The translations under genes were made by a program, and so were the position numbers. Positions 11,850-19,631 of a DNA stretch of 20,513 nt are shown here, one piece after another. Numbering within the stretch: the stretch's first letter is position 1; the number at the start of each line of letters is the position of its first letter. Source of the stretch: a virus. The stretch spans positions 1 to 20,513 of IMG/VR virus record IMGVR_UViG_3300037493_001351; one strand, given 5' to 3'. Under the pieces are notes generated by a model. That model worked only from the letters and a program-made list of their open reading frames with translations. It was not told where the DNA came from and did no database searches.

Positions 11850-13719
11850 AATGGATCAATACAGAGAATATATCCACAAAAGCAGATACGCCAAGTTCAT
11901 GCCAGATCAAAACCGACGTGAGGACTGGAACGAAACTGTAAACCGCTACGTGAACTACATTTTTGAAAAGACCCCCAAGCTTGATCCAAAACTGTATCAA
12001 GACATTTTTAACGCCATATCTGGCCATCACATCATGCCGTCAATGCGCGCCATGATGACTTCTGGAAAAGCCGCCGACCGTGACAACACCTGTGTATACA
12101 ACTGCTCATACCTCCCCGTGGACGACGTCAAGTCGTTTGACGAAGCCATGTTCATCCTGCTCTGTGGTACAGGTGTCGGCTTCTCTGTGGAATCTAAGTA
12201 CACCAACAAACTGCCGGACGTGCCAGAACGCCTGTTTGAGTCCAGCCACGTTATCAACGTGCACGACAGCAAAGAAGGTTGGGCCAAGTCATACCGCCTG
12301 CTGTTAGCCAACCTGTACGCCGGCGAGATCCCAAAATGGGACGTGAGCAAGGTACGTGCCGCAGGAGCGCCTCTGAAGACCTTTGGTGGCCGTGCGTCAG
12401 GCCCAGAGCCACTGGTTGACCTGTTCCACTTCACAATCAAAATCTTCAAGGCCGCACAGGGCCGCAAACTCAACACCCTTGAGTGCCACGACATAATGTG
12501 CAAGATCGGTGAGGTTGTTGTGGTGGGTGGCGTGCGCCGTTCTGCCATGATCTCTTTGTCCGACCTGAACGACGAGCGCATCCGCTATGCCAAATCTGGC
12601 AACTGGTGGGAGACCGCAGGCCATCGTGCGTTGGCTAACAACAGCGCGGTGTACGACGTCAAACCCACTGTGGGCACGTTCTTGGAAGAGTGGACGTCGC
12701 TGTACAACAGCCACTCAGGCGAGCGTGGTATCTTTAACCGCGAGGCCGCCAAGGCCGCGGTGGCCAAGTACGGCAAGCGTGACCCCAACTTTGAGTTTGG
12801 CACAAACCCCTGCAGTGAGATCATTCTGCGCCCCTACCAGTTCTGTAATTTGACAGAGGTCATGGTGCGCCCTGAGGACACACTGGAGAGCCTAAAACAG
12901 AAGGTGCGCATGGCGGCCATTTTAGGCACCATACAGGCCACGTTCACACACTTCCCATACCTGCGTAAGGTCTGGCAACGAAACACCGAGGAAGAGCGTT
13001 TATTGGGTGTGTCCTTGACCGGCATTTACGACCACAAGGTCACGAGTAGCACAAGCGGCGCTGAGTTGTGGTTGCCCCAGTTGCGTTTGGTTGCTGAACA
13101 GGCTAACGCTGAGTACGCCGACCTGCTCGGTATCCCACGCTCAACAGCCATTACAGCCGTTAAGCCTAGTGGCACAGTGAGCCAGTTGACAGACACAGCA
13201 AGCGGCATCCACCCACGTCACTCGCCCTACTACGTTCGCCGCGTGCGCGGTGACATGAAGGACCCACTGTCCCAGTTCTTGATTACCCAAGGCATCCCCA
13301 ACGAGCCCTGCGTGATGAAGCCCAACAACACGATCGTGTTCAGCTTCCCACAGAAGGCGCCAGAGGGATTGACCACACGCGACGACATTGACGCCATTGA
13401 CCACTTGGGTCTGTGGCTGACGTACCAACGCCACTGGTGTGAGCACAAGCCCTCTGTGACCATATCGGTCAAGGAGAGCGAGTGGCCCAAGGTGGGCGCG
13501 TTTGTTTGGGACCACTTTGACGAAATGTCAGGCGTGTCGTTCTTGCCCCACGACGGCGGCACGTACAGACAGGCCCCATACGAAGAGTGCACCAAAGAGG
13601 AGTACGACACACTGTTGGCGCAAATGCCAACAATTGAGTGGGCAAAGTTTGCTGAGAACAAGGACAACGTGGAAGGCGCTCAAATGCTTGCCTGCGTGGC
13701 CGGCGTCTGTGAGATATAA
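11842..13719 (+). CDS. nrdJ: adenosylcobalamin-dependent (class II) ribonucleoside-triphosphate reductase
   Basis: This 625-residue enzyme reduces ribonucleotides to deoxyribonucleotides for phage DNA synthesis using vitamin B12, with no need of an O2-dependent partner subunit. Seen: NCSYLPV with the first redox Cys (C88); GTGVGFSVE; NPCSEI (322-327), with N322, radical C324 and E326; the second redox Cys in YQFCNLTEV (C335); a late AVKPSGTVSQL phosphate-binding loop; and the swinging C-terminal pair C618 and C623 in ACVAGVCEI. The spacing C-x4-C matches the Lactobacillus-type monomeric reductase, though this one is over 100 residues shorter. ATG 11842 overlaps the GIY-YIG stop; ATG 11851 is an alternative. 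TATAAT overlapping its stop may start the next transcript. Confidence 0.93.
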   Translation: MVKMDQYREYIHKSRYAKFMPDQNRREDWNETVNRYVNYIFEKTPKLDPKLYQDIFNAISGHHIMPSMRAMMTSGKAADRDNTCVYNCSYLPVDDVKSFDEAMFILLCGTGVGFSVESKYTNKLPDVPERLFESSHVINVHDSKEGWAKSYRLLLANLYAGEIPKWDVSKVRAAGAPLKTFGGRASGPEPLVDLFHFTIKIFKAAQGRKLNTLECHDIMCKIGEVVVVGGVRRSAMISLSDLNDERIRYAKSGNWWETAGHRALANNSAVYDVKPTVGTFLEEWTSLYNSHSGERGIFNREAAKAAVAKYGKRDPNFEFGTNPCSEIILRPYQFCNLTEVMVRPEDTLESLKQKVRMAAILGTIQATFTHFPYLRKVWQRNTEEERLLGVSLTGIYDHKVTSSTSGAELWLPQLRLVAEQANAEYADLLGIPRSTAITAVKPSGTVSQLTDTASGIHPRHSPYYVRRVRGDMKDPLSQFLITQGIPNEPCVMKPNNTIVFSFPQKAPEGLTTRDDIDAIDHLGLWLTYQRHWCEHKPSVTISVKESEWPKVGAFVWDHFDEMSGVSFLPHDGGTYRQAPYEECTKEEYDTLLAQMPTIEWAKFAENKDNVEGAQMLACVAGVCEI

Positions 13720-13720
13720 T
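13715..13720 (+). promoter_or_regulatory. possible -10 promoter element (TATAAT)
   Basis: A perfect consensus TATAAT spans the reductase stop codon. A start site about 7 bases on would fall at 13727, exactly the first G of the structured element. The -35 is poor (CTGCGT at 13692-13697 with 17-base spacing), so the call is tentative. Confidence 0.35.
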
Positions 13721-13725
13721 TAAAC

Positions 13726-13771
13726 TGGGGTGGTGCCTCTGAGGGTTCTCGGGGGAGCGCACACCATCCCA
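13726..13771 (+). ncRNA. structured leader between reductase and membrane peptide genes
   Basis: TGGGGTGGTG (13726-13735) pairs with CACCATCCCA (13762-13771) over 10 bp with one G:U, enclosing a smaller GAG/CTC hairpin (13741-13750). The stem is followed by CCTTTTAGGAG, so a weak terminator or a 5' stabilising stem are both possible. I see no tRNA T-arm, and no riboswitch family is recognised. Confidence 0.4.
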
Positions 13772-13787
13772 CCTTTTAGGAGCAGGT

Positions 13788-13934
13788 ATGAAAGACAAAA
13801 TTTTAGCAATTTGTGAGAATGTCCTTGGTGCTTTCACCATGTTGGTGGGAATAATTGGCGCGGCATACCTTGGCTTTATTGCCATGGGTTTGTGGGCCCA
13901 CTTGCACCAGTACGCACTGAGCGCTTTCAAATGA
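13788..13934 (+). CDS. small membrane protein, 48 residues
   Basis: ATG 13788 has AGGAG at 13778-13782 with 5-base spacing. The 48-residue product is MKDKILAICENVLGAFTMLV followed by GIIGAAYLGFIAMGLWAHLH and a short tail, so a single long hydrophobic segment (about residues 15-38) with a charged N-terminus. It is likely an inner-membrane peptide. Its ATGA overlap with the DUF3310 gene suggests coupling. The upstream block TTAGGAGCAG is shared with the polymerase gene. No family is recognised. Confidence 0.65.
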   Translation: MKDKILAICENVLGAFTMLVGIIGAAYLGFIAMGLWAHLHQYALSAFK

Positions 13935-14149
13935 ACGAGCCAGATGTAGTTAATAAGCCCCCTCATTACACCGAACACCCGTCGGGTATTGAGTGCATCC
14001 AAGTTACTGAACACATGGGGTTTAACTTGGGTAACGCAATTAAGTATATCTGGCGTTGTGATTTAAAGAAGGATGCCATTGAAGACTTGAAGAAGGCTAA
14101 ATGGTACCTTGAACGCGAAATTGATAAGCGCACAAAATCTATGGTATAG
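13931..14149 (+). CDS. DUF3310 family protein (T7 gp1.7-like fold candidates)
   Basis: I choose ATG 13931, overlapping the previous stop; an in-frame codon at 13892 would read inside the membrane peptide. The 72-residue product carries VNKPPHYTEHPSGIECIQVT, FNLGNAIKYIWRCDLK, and a final helix DAIEDLKKAKWYLEREID. N-(K/R)-P-x-H-Y, G-I-E-x-I, G-N-A-x-K-Y-x-W-R and L-x-K-A-x-W-Y-L are the DUF3310 signature, known in many phages and linked to nucleotide-kinase-type T7 gp1.7. Placing next to reductase and polymerase suits a nucleotide-metabolism role, but activity is not shown by the sequence. Confidence 0.9.
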   Translation: MNEPDVVNKPPHYTEHPSGIECIQVTEHMGFNLGNAIKYIWRCDLKKDAIEDLKKAKWYLEREIDKRTKSMV

Positions 14150-14150
14150 T
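14121..14150 (+). promoter_or_regulatory. sigma-70-like promoter
   Basis: TTGATA (14121-14126), 18-base spacer, TATAGT (14145-14150): each hexamer differs from consensus at one position. It lies at the end of the DUF3310 gene and would start transcription near 14157, ahead of the terminator at 14189-14219 and the polymerase gene. Confidence 0.5.
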
Positions 14151-14156
14151 TTCGGT

Positions 14157-14219
14157 GTGTTTCATGGTGAGTCCTTGGTTGGACTTTTAGCAGGGGAGGC
14201 AACTTCCCTGCTCTTTTTT
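14157..14219 (+). ncRNA. candidate small RNA or attenuator leader
   Basis: From the predicted start (about 14157) to the terminator U-run, the region is about 63 bases with no convincing reading frame. It contains a 5-bp hairpin (AGTCC 14170-14174, GGACT 14181-14185) and then the strong terminator. It may be a short regulatory RNA or an attenuator controlling polymerase expression. No known RNA family is recognised. Confidence 0.3.
14189..14219 (+). terminator. strong terminator with GCAA tetraloop upstream of polymerase
   Basis: AGCAGGGGAG (14189-14198) and CTTCCCTGCT (14203-14212) form a 10-bp stem (one G:U) closed by a GNRA-type GCAA loop, followed by C and six T. It sits between DUF3310 and DNA polymerase on the same strand, so the polymerase needs readthrough or its own promoter. 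Confidence 0.88.
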
Positions 14220-14222
14220 AAC

Positions 14223-14236
14223 GCAGATTCGTCTGC
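14223..14236 (+). other. UUCG hairpin just before polymerase ribosome-binding site
   Basis: GCAGA, TTCG, TCTGC: a 5-bp stem capped by a UUCG loop, ending 7 bases before the polymerase Shine-Dalgarno site AGGAG (14244-14248). It could set mRNA stability or ribosome access. Confidence 0.5.
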
Positions 14237-14253
14237 ATGCCTTAGGAGCAGTT

Positions 14254-16197
14254 ATGTCAGTTCTTTCAATCGACTTCGAGACCCGTAGCAGGGTCGATCT
14301 CAAGGTCCACGGCCTTGATGTTTATTCATCCTCCCCCACAACAGAAATCATTTGCCTCGCCGCAGGTTTTACCGCGGACGACGTGCAGGTGTGGACGCCC
14401 GACCAAGTGCCCCCGTGGGTACTGGACCATGCGGCGAATAACGGGCTAATCGCCGCATGGAATGCGTCGTTCGAGCACCACATTTGGAACCGCGTAGGCA
14501 CCCGCTTTGGGTGGCCTGAGATCCAGTGGGAGCAACTCATTGACTCCATGGCCATCGCGGCCGCAAACAACATCCCACAGGACTTGGACACGGCCGGCGA
14601 GGTAATGCAGGCAGACTTCCAGAAAGACAAGCGCGGCAAAAAGCTCATTCAACTGTTGAGCAAGCCCAAGCGCGACGGCACGTTCAGCGAGGACCCAGTG
14701 CTAGTGGCCGAGATGCTTGAGTACTGTAAGCGCGACGTGCAGACTGAGATTGCAGTCGTCGGAAAGTTACGAAAACTGTCACCTTCCGAGCAGTCTGTTT
14801 GGGTGGTCACGCAGAAGATCAACCAACGCGGTGTTCCAGTGAACCCCACAGAGTTGAACAACATTATGAACGTGGTGGACCACGAGATGAGCCACATCAA
14901 CGAAGAGATCACGCGCCTGACCGGAGGCATTGAGGTGTCCAAGCGCGAACAACTGCTCAACTGGTTTAGGGCCAGAGGCGTGGCGCTGACTGACATGCAG
15001 GCCGAAACAATTGAGAACGAGGCCAAGAAGACCCACACCGACAAGGACGTGGACAAGGTGCTGAAGTTGCGCTCTGAGGGCTCCAAGACGTCTGTCACCA
15101 AGTTCAACAAAATGGCCGACGTTCAGGTGGGTGGACGCATTCGTAATGGACTGGTGTACCACGGCGCCTCCACAGGACGTTGGGCCAGTCGCGGCATCAA
15201 CCTGCAGAACATCGCGCGACCCGCGCTGTGGATGAAGGACCAAGACATTGCAGACGCGGTGCAGATTGGTTTAGAGCATGGCGGCTACTTGGCCATGAAG
15301 GAGCGCTTTGGTGACCGCGTGATGGACGCGTGCTCGTCGATTGTGCGCAACGCCATCAAGGCACCAGAAGGGTACACCTTTGTGGACGCTGACCTGTCGT
15401 CAATCGAGAACAGGGTGGCGTCGTGGATCGCGGGCCAGAATGACAAGGTGGAGTTGTTCCGCCAAGGTCTGGACGAGTACAAGACGTTTGCGTCAACAAG
15501 CCTGTACAAGGTGCCCTACGAACAAGTGACCAAAGACATGCGTCAGGTCAGCAAGTCCGCTGTGCTCGGTTGCATGTTTGGGCAGGGCGCAAAGGGCCTT
15601 GTGGCCTACGCTGAAGGCATGGGGGTGATGTTGGATCTCGGACAGGCAGAGAACGCTGTAAGCGCGTACAGGCTGTCTTACGCCAAGGTGAAGAACTGTT
15701 GGTTCCTAATGGGCCAAGCGGCCATCGACGCCATCAAGGAGCCCGGAAGCCCCTTTAAGGCCGGTAAGGTGACGTTTAAGGTGCTTAAAGGCGCGTTGTG
15801 GATGCAACTGCCCAGTGGTCGCCTAATTTGTTGGCAAGCCCCTGAGGTCGTTCAGGAGTACACGCCATGGGGTAAGTTGGCTGACGTGGTGTACGTCACC
15901 AGTCAGAACACTTTCACCCGCAAGTGGGGCCGCAACAAGCTTATTGGGTCTAGCATCTTCCAGTCCGCCGTTCAAGGAACCGCAAGAGATTTTCTTGCCG
16001 AGGCTTCGCTTGAACTGGAGGGTAAAGGCGTTTCGGTGATTAACCTGATCCATGATGAAATTCTTTCGTTATGCCGTGTAGAAGACGCGAAACAAACTGA
16101 AGAATTGGTGATGAAGTCATTGACCACACCACCAAGTTGGGCGGGAGATTTCCCGCTTGCGGCAGAGTCTTGGATCGACACACGCTACCGCAAATAA
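14254..16197 (+). CDS. polA: family A DNA polymerase with 3'-5' exonuclease
   Basis: This 647-residue replicative polymerase has an N-terminal DnaQ-like proofreading domain: DFETRS with D7 and E9; NASFEHHIW; YCKRDVQTE. The polymerase domain shows STGRWASRGINLQNI, motif A DLSSIE (D380-E385), motif B beginning R430 with K434, L438 and F442, and motif C HDE at 600-602. No 5'-3' exonuclease domain is present, as is normal for phage PolA. L438 aligns to E. coli Phe762 and F442 to Tyr766; both differ. ATG 14254 has AGGAG at 14244-14248. The gene is the last on this strand and faces the minus-strand virion genes. Expression may be gated by the terminator and promoter upstream. Confidence 0.95.
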   Translation: MSVLSIDFETRSRVDLKVHGLDVYSSSPTTEIICLAAGFTADDVQVWTPDQVPPWVLDHAANNGLIAAWNASFEHHIWNRVGTRFGWPEIQWEQLIDSMAIAAANNIPQDLDTAGEVMQADFQKDKRGKKLIQLLSKPKRDGTFSEDPVLVAEMLEYCKRDVQTEIAVVGKLRKLSPSEQSVWVVTQKINQRGVPVNPTELNNIMNVVDHEMSHINEEITRLTGGIEVSKREQLLNWFRARGVALTDMQAETIENEAKKTHTDKDVDKVLKLRSEGSKTSVTKFNKMADVQVGGRIRNGLVYHGASTGRWASRGINLQNIARPALWMKDQDIADAVQIGLEHGGYLAMKERFGDRVMDACSSIVRNAIKAPEGYTFVDADLSSIENRVASWIAGQNDKVELFRQGLDEYKTFASTSLYKVPYEQVTKDMRQVSKSAVLGCMFGQGAKGLVAYAEGMGVMLDLGQAENAVSAYRLSYAKVKNCWFLMGQAAIDAIKEPGSPFKAGKVTFKVLKGALWMQLPSGRLICWQAPEVVQEYTPWGKLADVVYVTSQNTFTRKWGRNKLIGSSIFQSAVQGTARDFLAEASLELEGKGVSVINLIHDEILSLCRVEDAKQTEELVMKSLTTPPSWAGDFPLAAESWIDTRYRK

Positions 16198-16242
16198 GGG
16201 CGAAGAGGGGGGTGGTTTGGTAGCCACTCTTCTCCCCCAAGC
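16198..16242. other. structured convergent intergenic region
   Basis: Between the stop of the polymerase (plus) and of the transglycosylase (minus) are 45 bases. GAAGA (16202-16206) can pair with TCTTC (16228-16232), and GTGG (16212-16215) with CCAC (16224-16227), leaving a G-rich bulge; GGGGG and CCCCC pairing is an alternative. No U-run follows on either strand, so bidirectional termination is possible but not shown. Confidence 0.35.
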
Positions 16243-19200
16243 CTATAAGTGTGTCAAACCACCCTGTGCGTAGTTCACGCCGTACTTGGTTTTTAGTCGT
16301 GGGTCTTTCCACGATGTTTTCTCTACGTCACGCGCCAGCACCAGTGGGCCGGCCTGAATCTTTTCAGCCGCGCTCCACACGGGTTGCATGTCGGCCTTGT
16401 CGTAGAATTGTGACCCGCGGTATGGGTTCATACCAATCTGGCGCCACGAGGGGTCCTGTAGGGCCTCTGCAAGCATCCTGCGGACCTCGTCGTTGCTTGT
16501 GACTTGGTTGTCACCAACCATCATGGCAAACGGCGCCTTGCCTTGACCCTCTTCAAGTGCCAAGGGGGTCATTCCTTGTTCTCTGGTTCCAAGGCCCGCG
16601 CGAATGGCCCTGTTGGGGTCAGACTGGAACTCCACGTTCTTTAAGTGGCCTGTGTGACCATAAGCAATAGGCTTGCCTCCACTTGAAGGGTCGTGCATTG
16701 TGTCCACGTAAGTACCAAAGCGCTCGTACGCAGGAATGTCAAGGCGGTTACCAACGCGCATGCCCTGTGGCGCAAATAAATTCACACCCAAAATACCCTT
16801 ATCCTCAACCTGATTTCTATTTAGTGCAGAAGCAATGTCTGTGTCAGAGTGTGCTCTTGGCACTTCTGTTAACGGGCGAATTGGCCTGCGCTCGTTCATA
16901 ATGCGCAGGTAGTCAGCCTGTGATATTTTGCCTGTCATGTACGCTTCAAGCGCTTGGGCCAGTTGAGGGTCCTGCTGTTGTTTATATGGTTTTGCGTTGG
17001 CCTTGCGCCAAGACTCAAGCTTCTCAGGCGTCAGCTTGAGTATGTCGTACGCTGACTCAGCAAGGCGCGTCAGAACACCCGTCCTACCGCCTTTATCGTA
17101 GTGTGGTACACCAGTTAAACCACCCTTTGCGTACCCTGCATCCTCTGCCATGGTAATGTAGTCTTTGCTGATAAGCTGTGGTCTCTTAGGATAAGAGAAC
17201 CAAGCGTTGCCGTGGGGTTCCATGCCGATACGTGGCTTGATCTCATTGTACCAATCACGCACCGCAATATTCTGTGGCACCGCAGGGAACTGCACCCTTT
17301 GGTCTTCACCTGTTACTTTCCAACGATAGTCAGGGTGCAACACATCGTCTGTGTACTGCGCAGGCACATTGTCCACCTTAAACAAACGTGTACCAACCGC
17401 GCTTGTAGGCGCGCCTTTTGTAAAGGGGTCTGCGTGGTCTTCTAGGATGTTTGCATACTGCGGTACAGTTGGGGGCTTGCGTGTTCCAAGGCCCATACCA
17501 AGCAGGTCGCCGATTGCCTTGCGTCCCTCAAACGTTTGTCCGGCAATTGCCTTGACTGCGTCTTTGTCCATGATGTTGAATTGATCATTGAACGGAAGGT
17601 TTTTTAGCGTGCCTGTTGTCTTGGCTTTACTCAGAATAGCTTGGTTGATTTTCTCAATTTGCTCGGGTGTTACTTGGCCCGCGGCTTGGTTCTTATAGAA
17701 CGTATCAAGCACGTCGTTGAAAACGGTCTTGTTGGACCTGTGTTGATCCGGCGCACCAATGTAGTTGGTGTTGACCATAGGACGGCCGTTAAATTCCCTA
17801 GAGGTTTGAATTAGTTTGTTGGCGGCCTCTTCACTGTCGTTCATCCACACAGACTTGTTGGCCGCGTGAAGAGGACTGGTATTTTGGAAGTTAGGGAAAC
17901 CTGTGCCACCCCAACGACCGCCGTGAACACCCTGTCTGTCAGACATGTGCACACCAAGGTAGTGATCTTGGTACGGCCTAATGGCGTCGCTGAACTTAAT
18001 TTGCTGTGTTGGCTTTGGTGCAAACTTTGCAACCTCTTCGGCAGTGGGTATGACCAACTGGCCCGGGGCCTGACCAAACGCGCCGGCAATTTTACCCGCT
18101 ACAGTTTTTGCAATACCCGTACGGCCACCGCCGTCAAAGTGCTCGACGGCGGACAGGCCGCCGATCGGCTTTTTTATTGCACCACCTTTTTTATACTTAG
18201 GCGGTGTGCCATCTGGTTGCAACACTGACTTGGTTTGGTCTTCTGTGTTGAAAATGTTTTGAAGCAAATGAAGAGCACCACCAGCCGCGGTATAAGCCGC
18301 ACCAGCCGCTTTAATTTTAGGGTTGGGCGCCATCATTGCCGTGGCGCCGGCAGAAGTAATTCCGCTGGTCAATCCACCTGCCCAATCGCCTTGATTAAAT
18401 TTCTGTGCCGCGTCGTATCCTTGTTGGCCTGCAATAGCGCCCATGACACCACCACCAACTTTACCAGAACCAACGTTTTTAGCCCTGTTAGCAATCACCT
18501 GCATTTGTAATTGAGCGGGTGTCAATTGCCTTGGAGGGGCTAGGTTTGCAAGGTTAGCCCGTGTTGGTGCCACACCAAGGTTTGGAGTTTGTGCAACAGG
18601 CGGCGCAGGAGGGGGCATTGCGCTAGGAAAAGTTGAAAAGGGTGAGGCTTGCATTGGTAGCGGGCCTTGAGGAATGTTTCTTACAACTTTATTTCCTTGT
18701 GACAAAACGCTAGCAATTTCATCCGCATGTGATTTTGTGTTGGGGTTCATTGCCTCAACAGTTGGACCAATGTGTTGAGGGTATTCTTGGTAGATCCAGT
18801 TTTTTGTGCCATACCCTCGGTCTTGCGTTGGTGTTGTTGCCTGTGTAGGCGCAGGTTGATTTTGCGCCTGTGCTTGAGCTTGTGCAATTGCAATACGTTG
18901 CTGATTCGCTGTAAGTTCGTTGCGTGCTTCGCGCGAAAGCTGTCTTTCTTCGCCCTCTGTTGGGGGGCGCAACATGTGGCCAACACCCACGCCGGCAACA
19001 CCACCAAAACCGGCGGCAATTGCATCATCTATACCGACTTGTCTGGACGCAACTTTTTCGTTGGTTGTAGTAGTAGTAGAAGGATTCCATGTTTTTAAAT
19101 CGGCCTCGTCAATTGGTGCCAACGTAATTCCGTGTGCAGGTTTTTTTTCAGCCATTGCTTGGGTTCCTGTGCTAATTTTTTGCATCGGGGGTGTTGGCAT

Positions 19201-19629
19201 TGTGCCAACGGGTACATCACCATAGCCGCCGTGCTTGGTAATTCTTGTAATGTACCCACGTGTCTCGTCGGGCAAATATCCAGTTTTAAAAAAGTTGCTG
19301 TTTGGGCCGTAGTTGTATGCCACAGAAGCAAGCATCTTGTTACCACCAAAGCGGTCAAGATTTTCTTTTAAATACCTCACGCCGCCGTCGATGTTTTGGT
19401 CTACATTATAAGGGTCGATCTTTAACCCTTTAGCCGTGTTAGGCATGATCTGCATAAGACCAATTGCACCTTTGCCAGACTTCCTCTTAACACTGTGCAT
19501 AAAGTCGTCGTTCTCTGCCTTTGCGGTAGACAAAGCAAACGCGGGGTCCACGCCGTATTTTTCAGCGGCCCTAACAACTTTATCTGCCAGAGCTTTCTGT
19601 TGGGGGTTTAAAGAATTAACCCATTCCAT
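16243..19629 (-). CDS. modular virion-type lytic transglycosylase, polyvalent protein
   Basis: This 1128-residue protein, read from ATG at 19629 down, begins with an SLT lytic transglycosylase: AKAEND (catalytic-type E39), GAIGLMQIMPNTA (54-66) and AYNYGP (104-109). It would cut peptidoglycan during DNA entry or release. A Pro/Gln/Ala-rich linker follows (about 145-375), then a Gly/Ala-rich hydrophobic segment (about 388-458) that could cross or insert in membrane. Two further modules (about 517-832 and 859-1119) resemble domains I know from giant phage polyvalent or internal proteins: QHRSNKTVFNDVLDTF in the first; RLDIPAYER, QIGMNPYRGSQFYDK and GPLVLAR in the second. Y-x-(K/Q)-G-G linkers separate them. 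It is probably an ejected or virion-associated protein. It starts two bases after its upstream neighbour. Confidence 0.85.
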   Translation of the reverse strand: MEWVNSLNPQQKALADKVVRAAEKYGVDPAFALSTAKAENDDFMHSVKRKSGKGAIGLMQIMPNTAKGLKIDPYNVDQNIDGGVRYLKENLDRFGGNKMLASVAYNYGPNSNFFKTGYLPDETRGYITRITKHGGYGDVPVGTMPTPPMQKISTGTQAMAEKKPAHGITLAPIDEADLKTWNPSTTTTTNEKVASRQVGIDDAIAAGFGGVAGVGVGHMLRPPTEGEERQLSREARNELTANQQRIAIAQAQAQAQNQPAPTQATTPTQDRGYGTKNWIYQEYPQHIGPTVEAMNPNTKSHADEIASVLSQGNKVVRNIPQGPLPMQASPFSTFPSAMPPPAPPVAQTPNLGVAPTRANLANLAPPRQLTPAQLQMQVIANRAKNVGSGKVGGGVMGAIAGQQGYDAAQKFNQGDWAGGLTSGITSAGATAMMAPNPKIKAAGAAYTAAGGALHLLQNIFNTEDQTKSVLQPDGTPPKYKKGGAIKKPIGGLSAVEHFDGGGRTGIAKTVAGKIAGAFGQAPGQLVIPTAEEVAKFAPKPTQQIKFSDAIRPYQDHYLGVHMSDRQGVHGGRWGGTGFPNFQNTSPLHAANKSVWMNDSEEAANKLIQTSREFNGRPMVNTNYIGAPDQHRSNKTVFNDVLDTFYKNQAAGQVTPEQIEKINQAILSKAKTTGTLKNLPFNDQFNIMDKDAVKAIAGQTFEGRKAIGDLLGMGLGTRKPPTVPQYANILEDHADPFTKGAPTSAVGTRLFKVDNVPAQYTDDVLHPDYRWKVTGEDQRVQFPAVPQNIAVRDWYNEIKPRIGMEPHGNAWFSYPKRPQLISKDYITMAEDAGYAKGGLTGVPHYDKGGRTGVLTRLAESAYDILKLTPEKLESWRKANAKPYKQQQDPQLAQALEAYMTGKISQADYLRIMNERRPIRPLTEVPRAHSDTDIASALNRNQVEDKGILGVNLFAPQGMRVGNRLDIPAYERFGTYVDTMHDPSSGGKPIAYGHTGHLKNVEFQSDPNRAIRAGLGTREQGMTPLALEEGQGKAPFAMMVGDNQVTSNDEVRRMLAEALQDPSWRQIGMNPYRGSQFYDKADMQPVWSAAEKIQAGPLVLARDVEKTSWKDPRLKTKYGVNYAQGGLTHL

Positions 19630-19631
19630 GG

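Noticed and set aside
12027-12581. A 184-codon minus-strand frame inside the reductase gene
   Set aside because: Antisense shadow of a highly conserved enzyme; composition typical of such shadows.
13726-13771. A tRNA-like folding region
   Set aside because: Length and stem order do not fit, and there is no T-arm GTTCRA pattern; better read as a leader stem.
18772-19225. Plus-strand frames rich in Cys and Phe opposite the transglycosylase
   Set aside because: Antisense of the Gln/Ala/Gly-rich linker of the real minus-strand gene.
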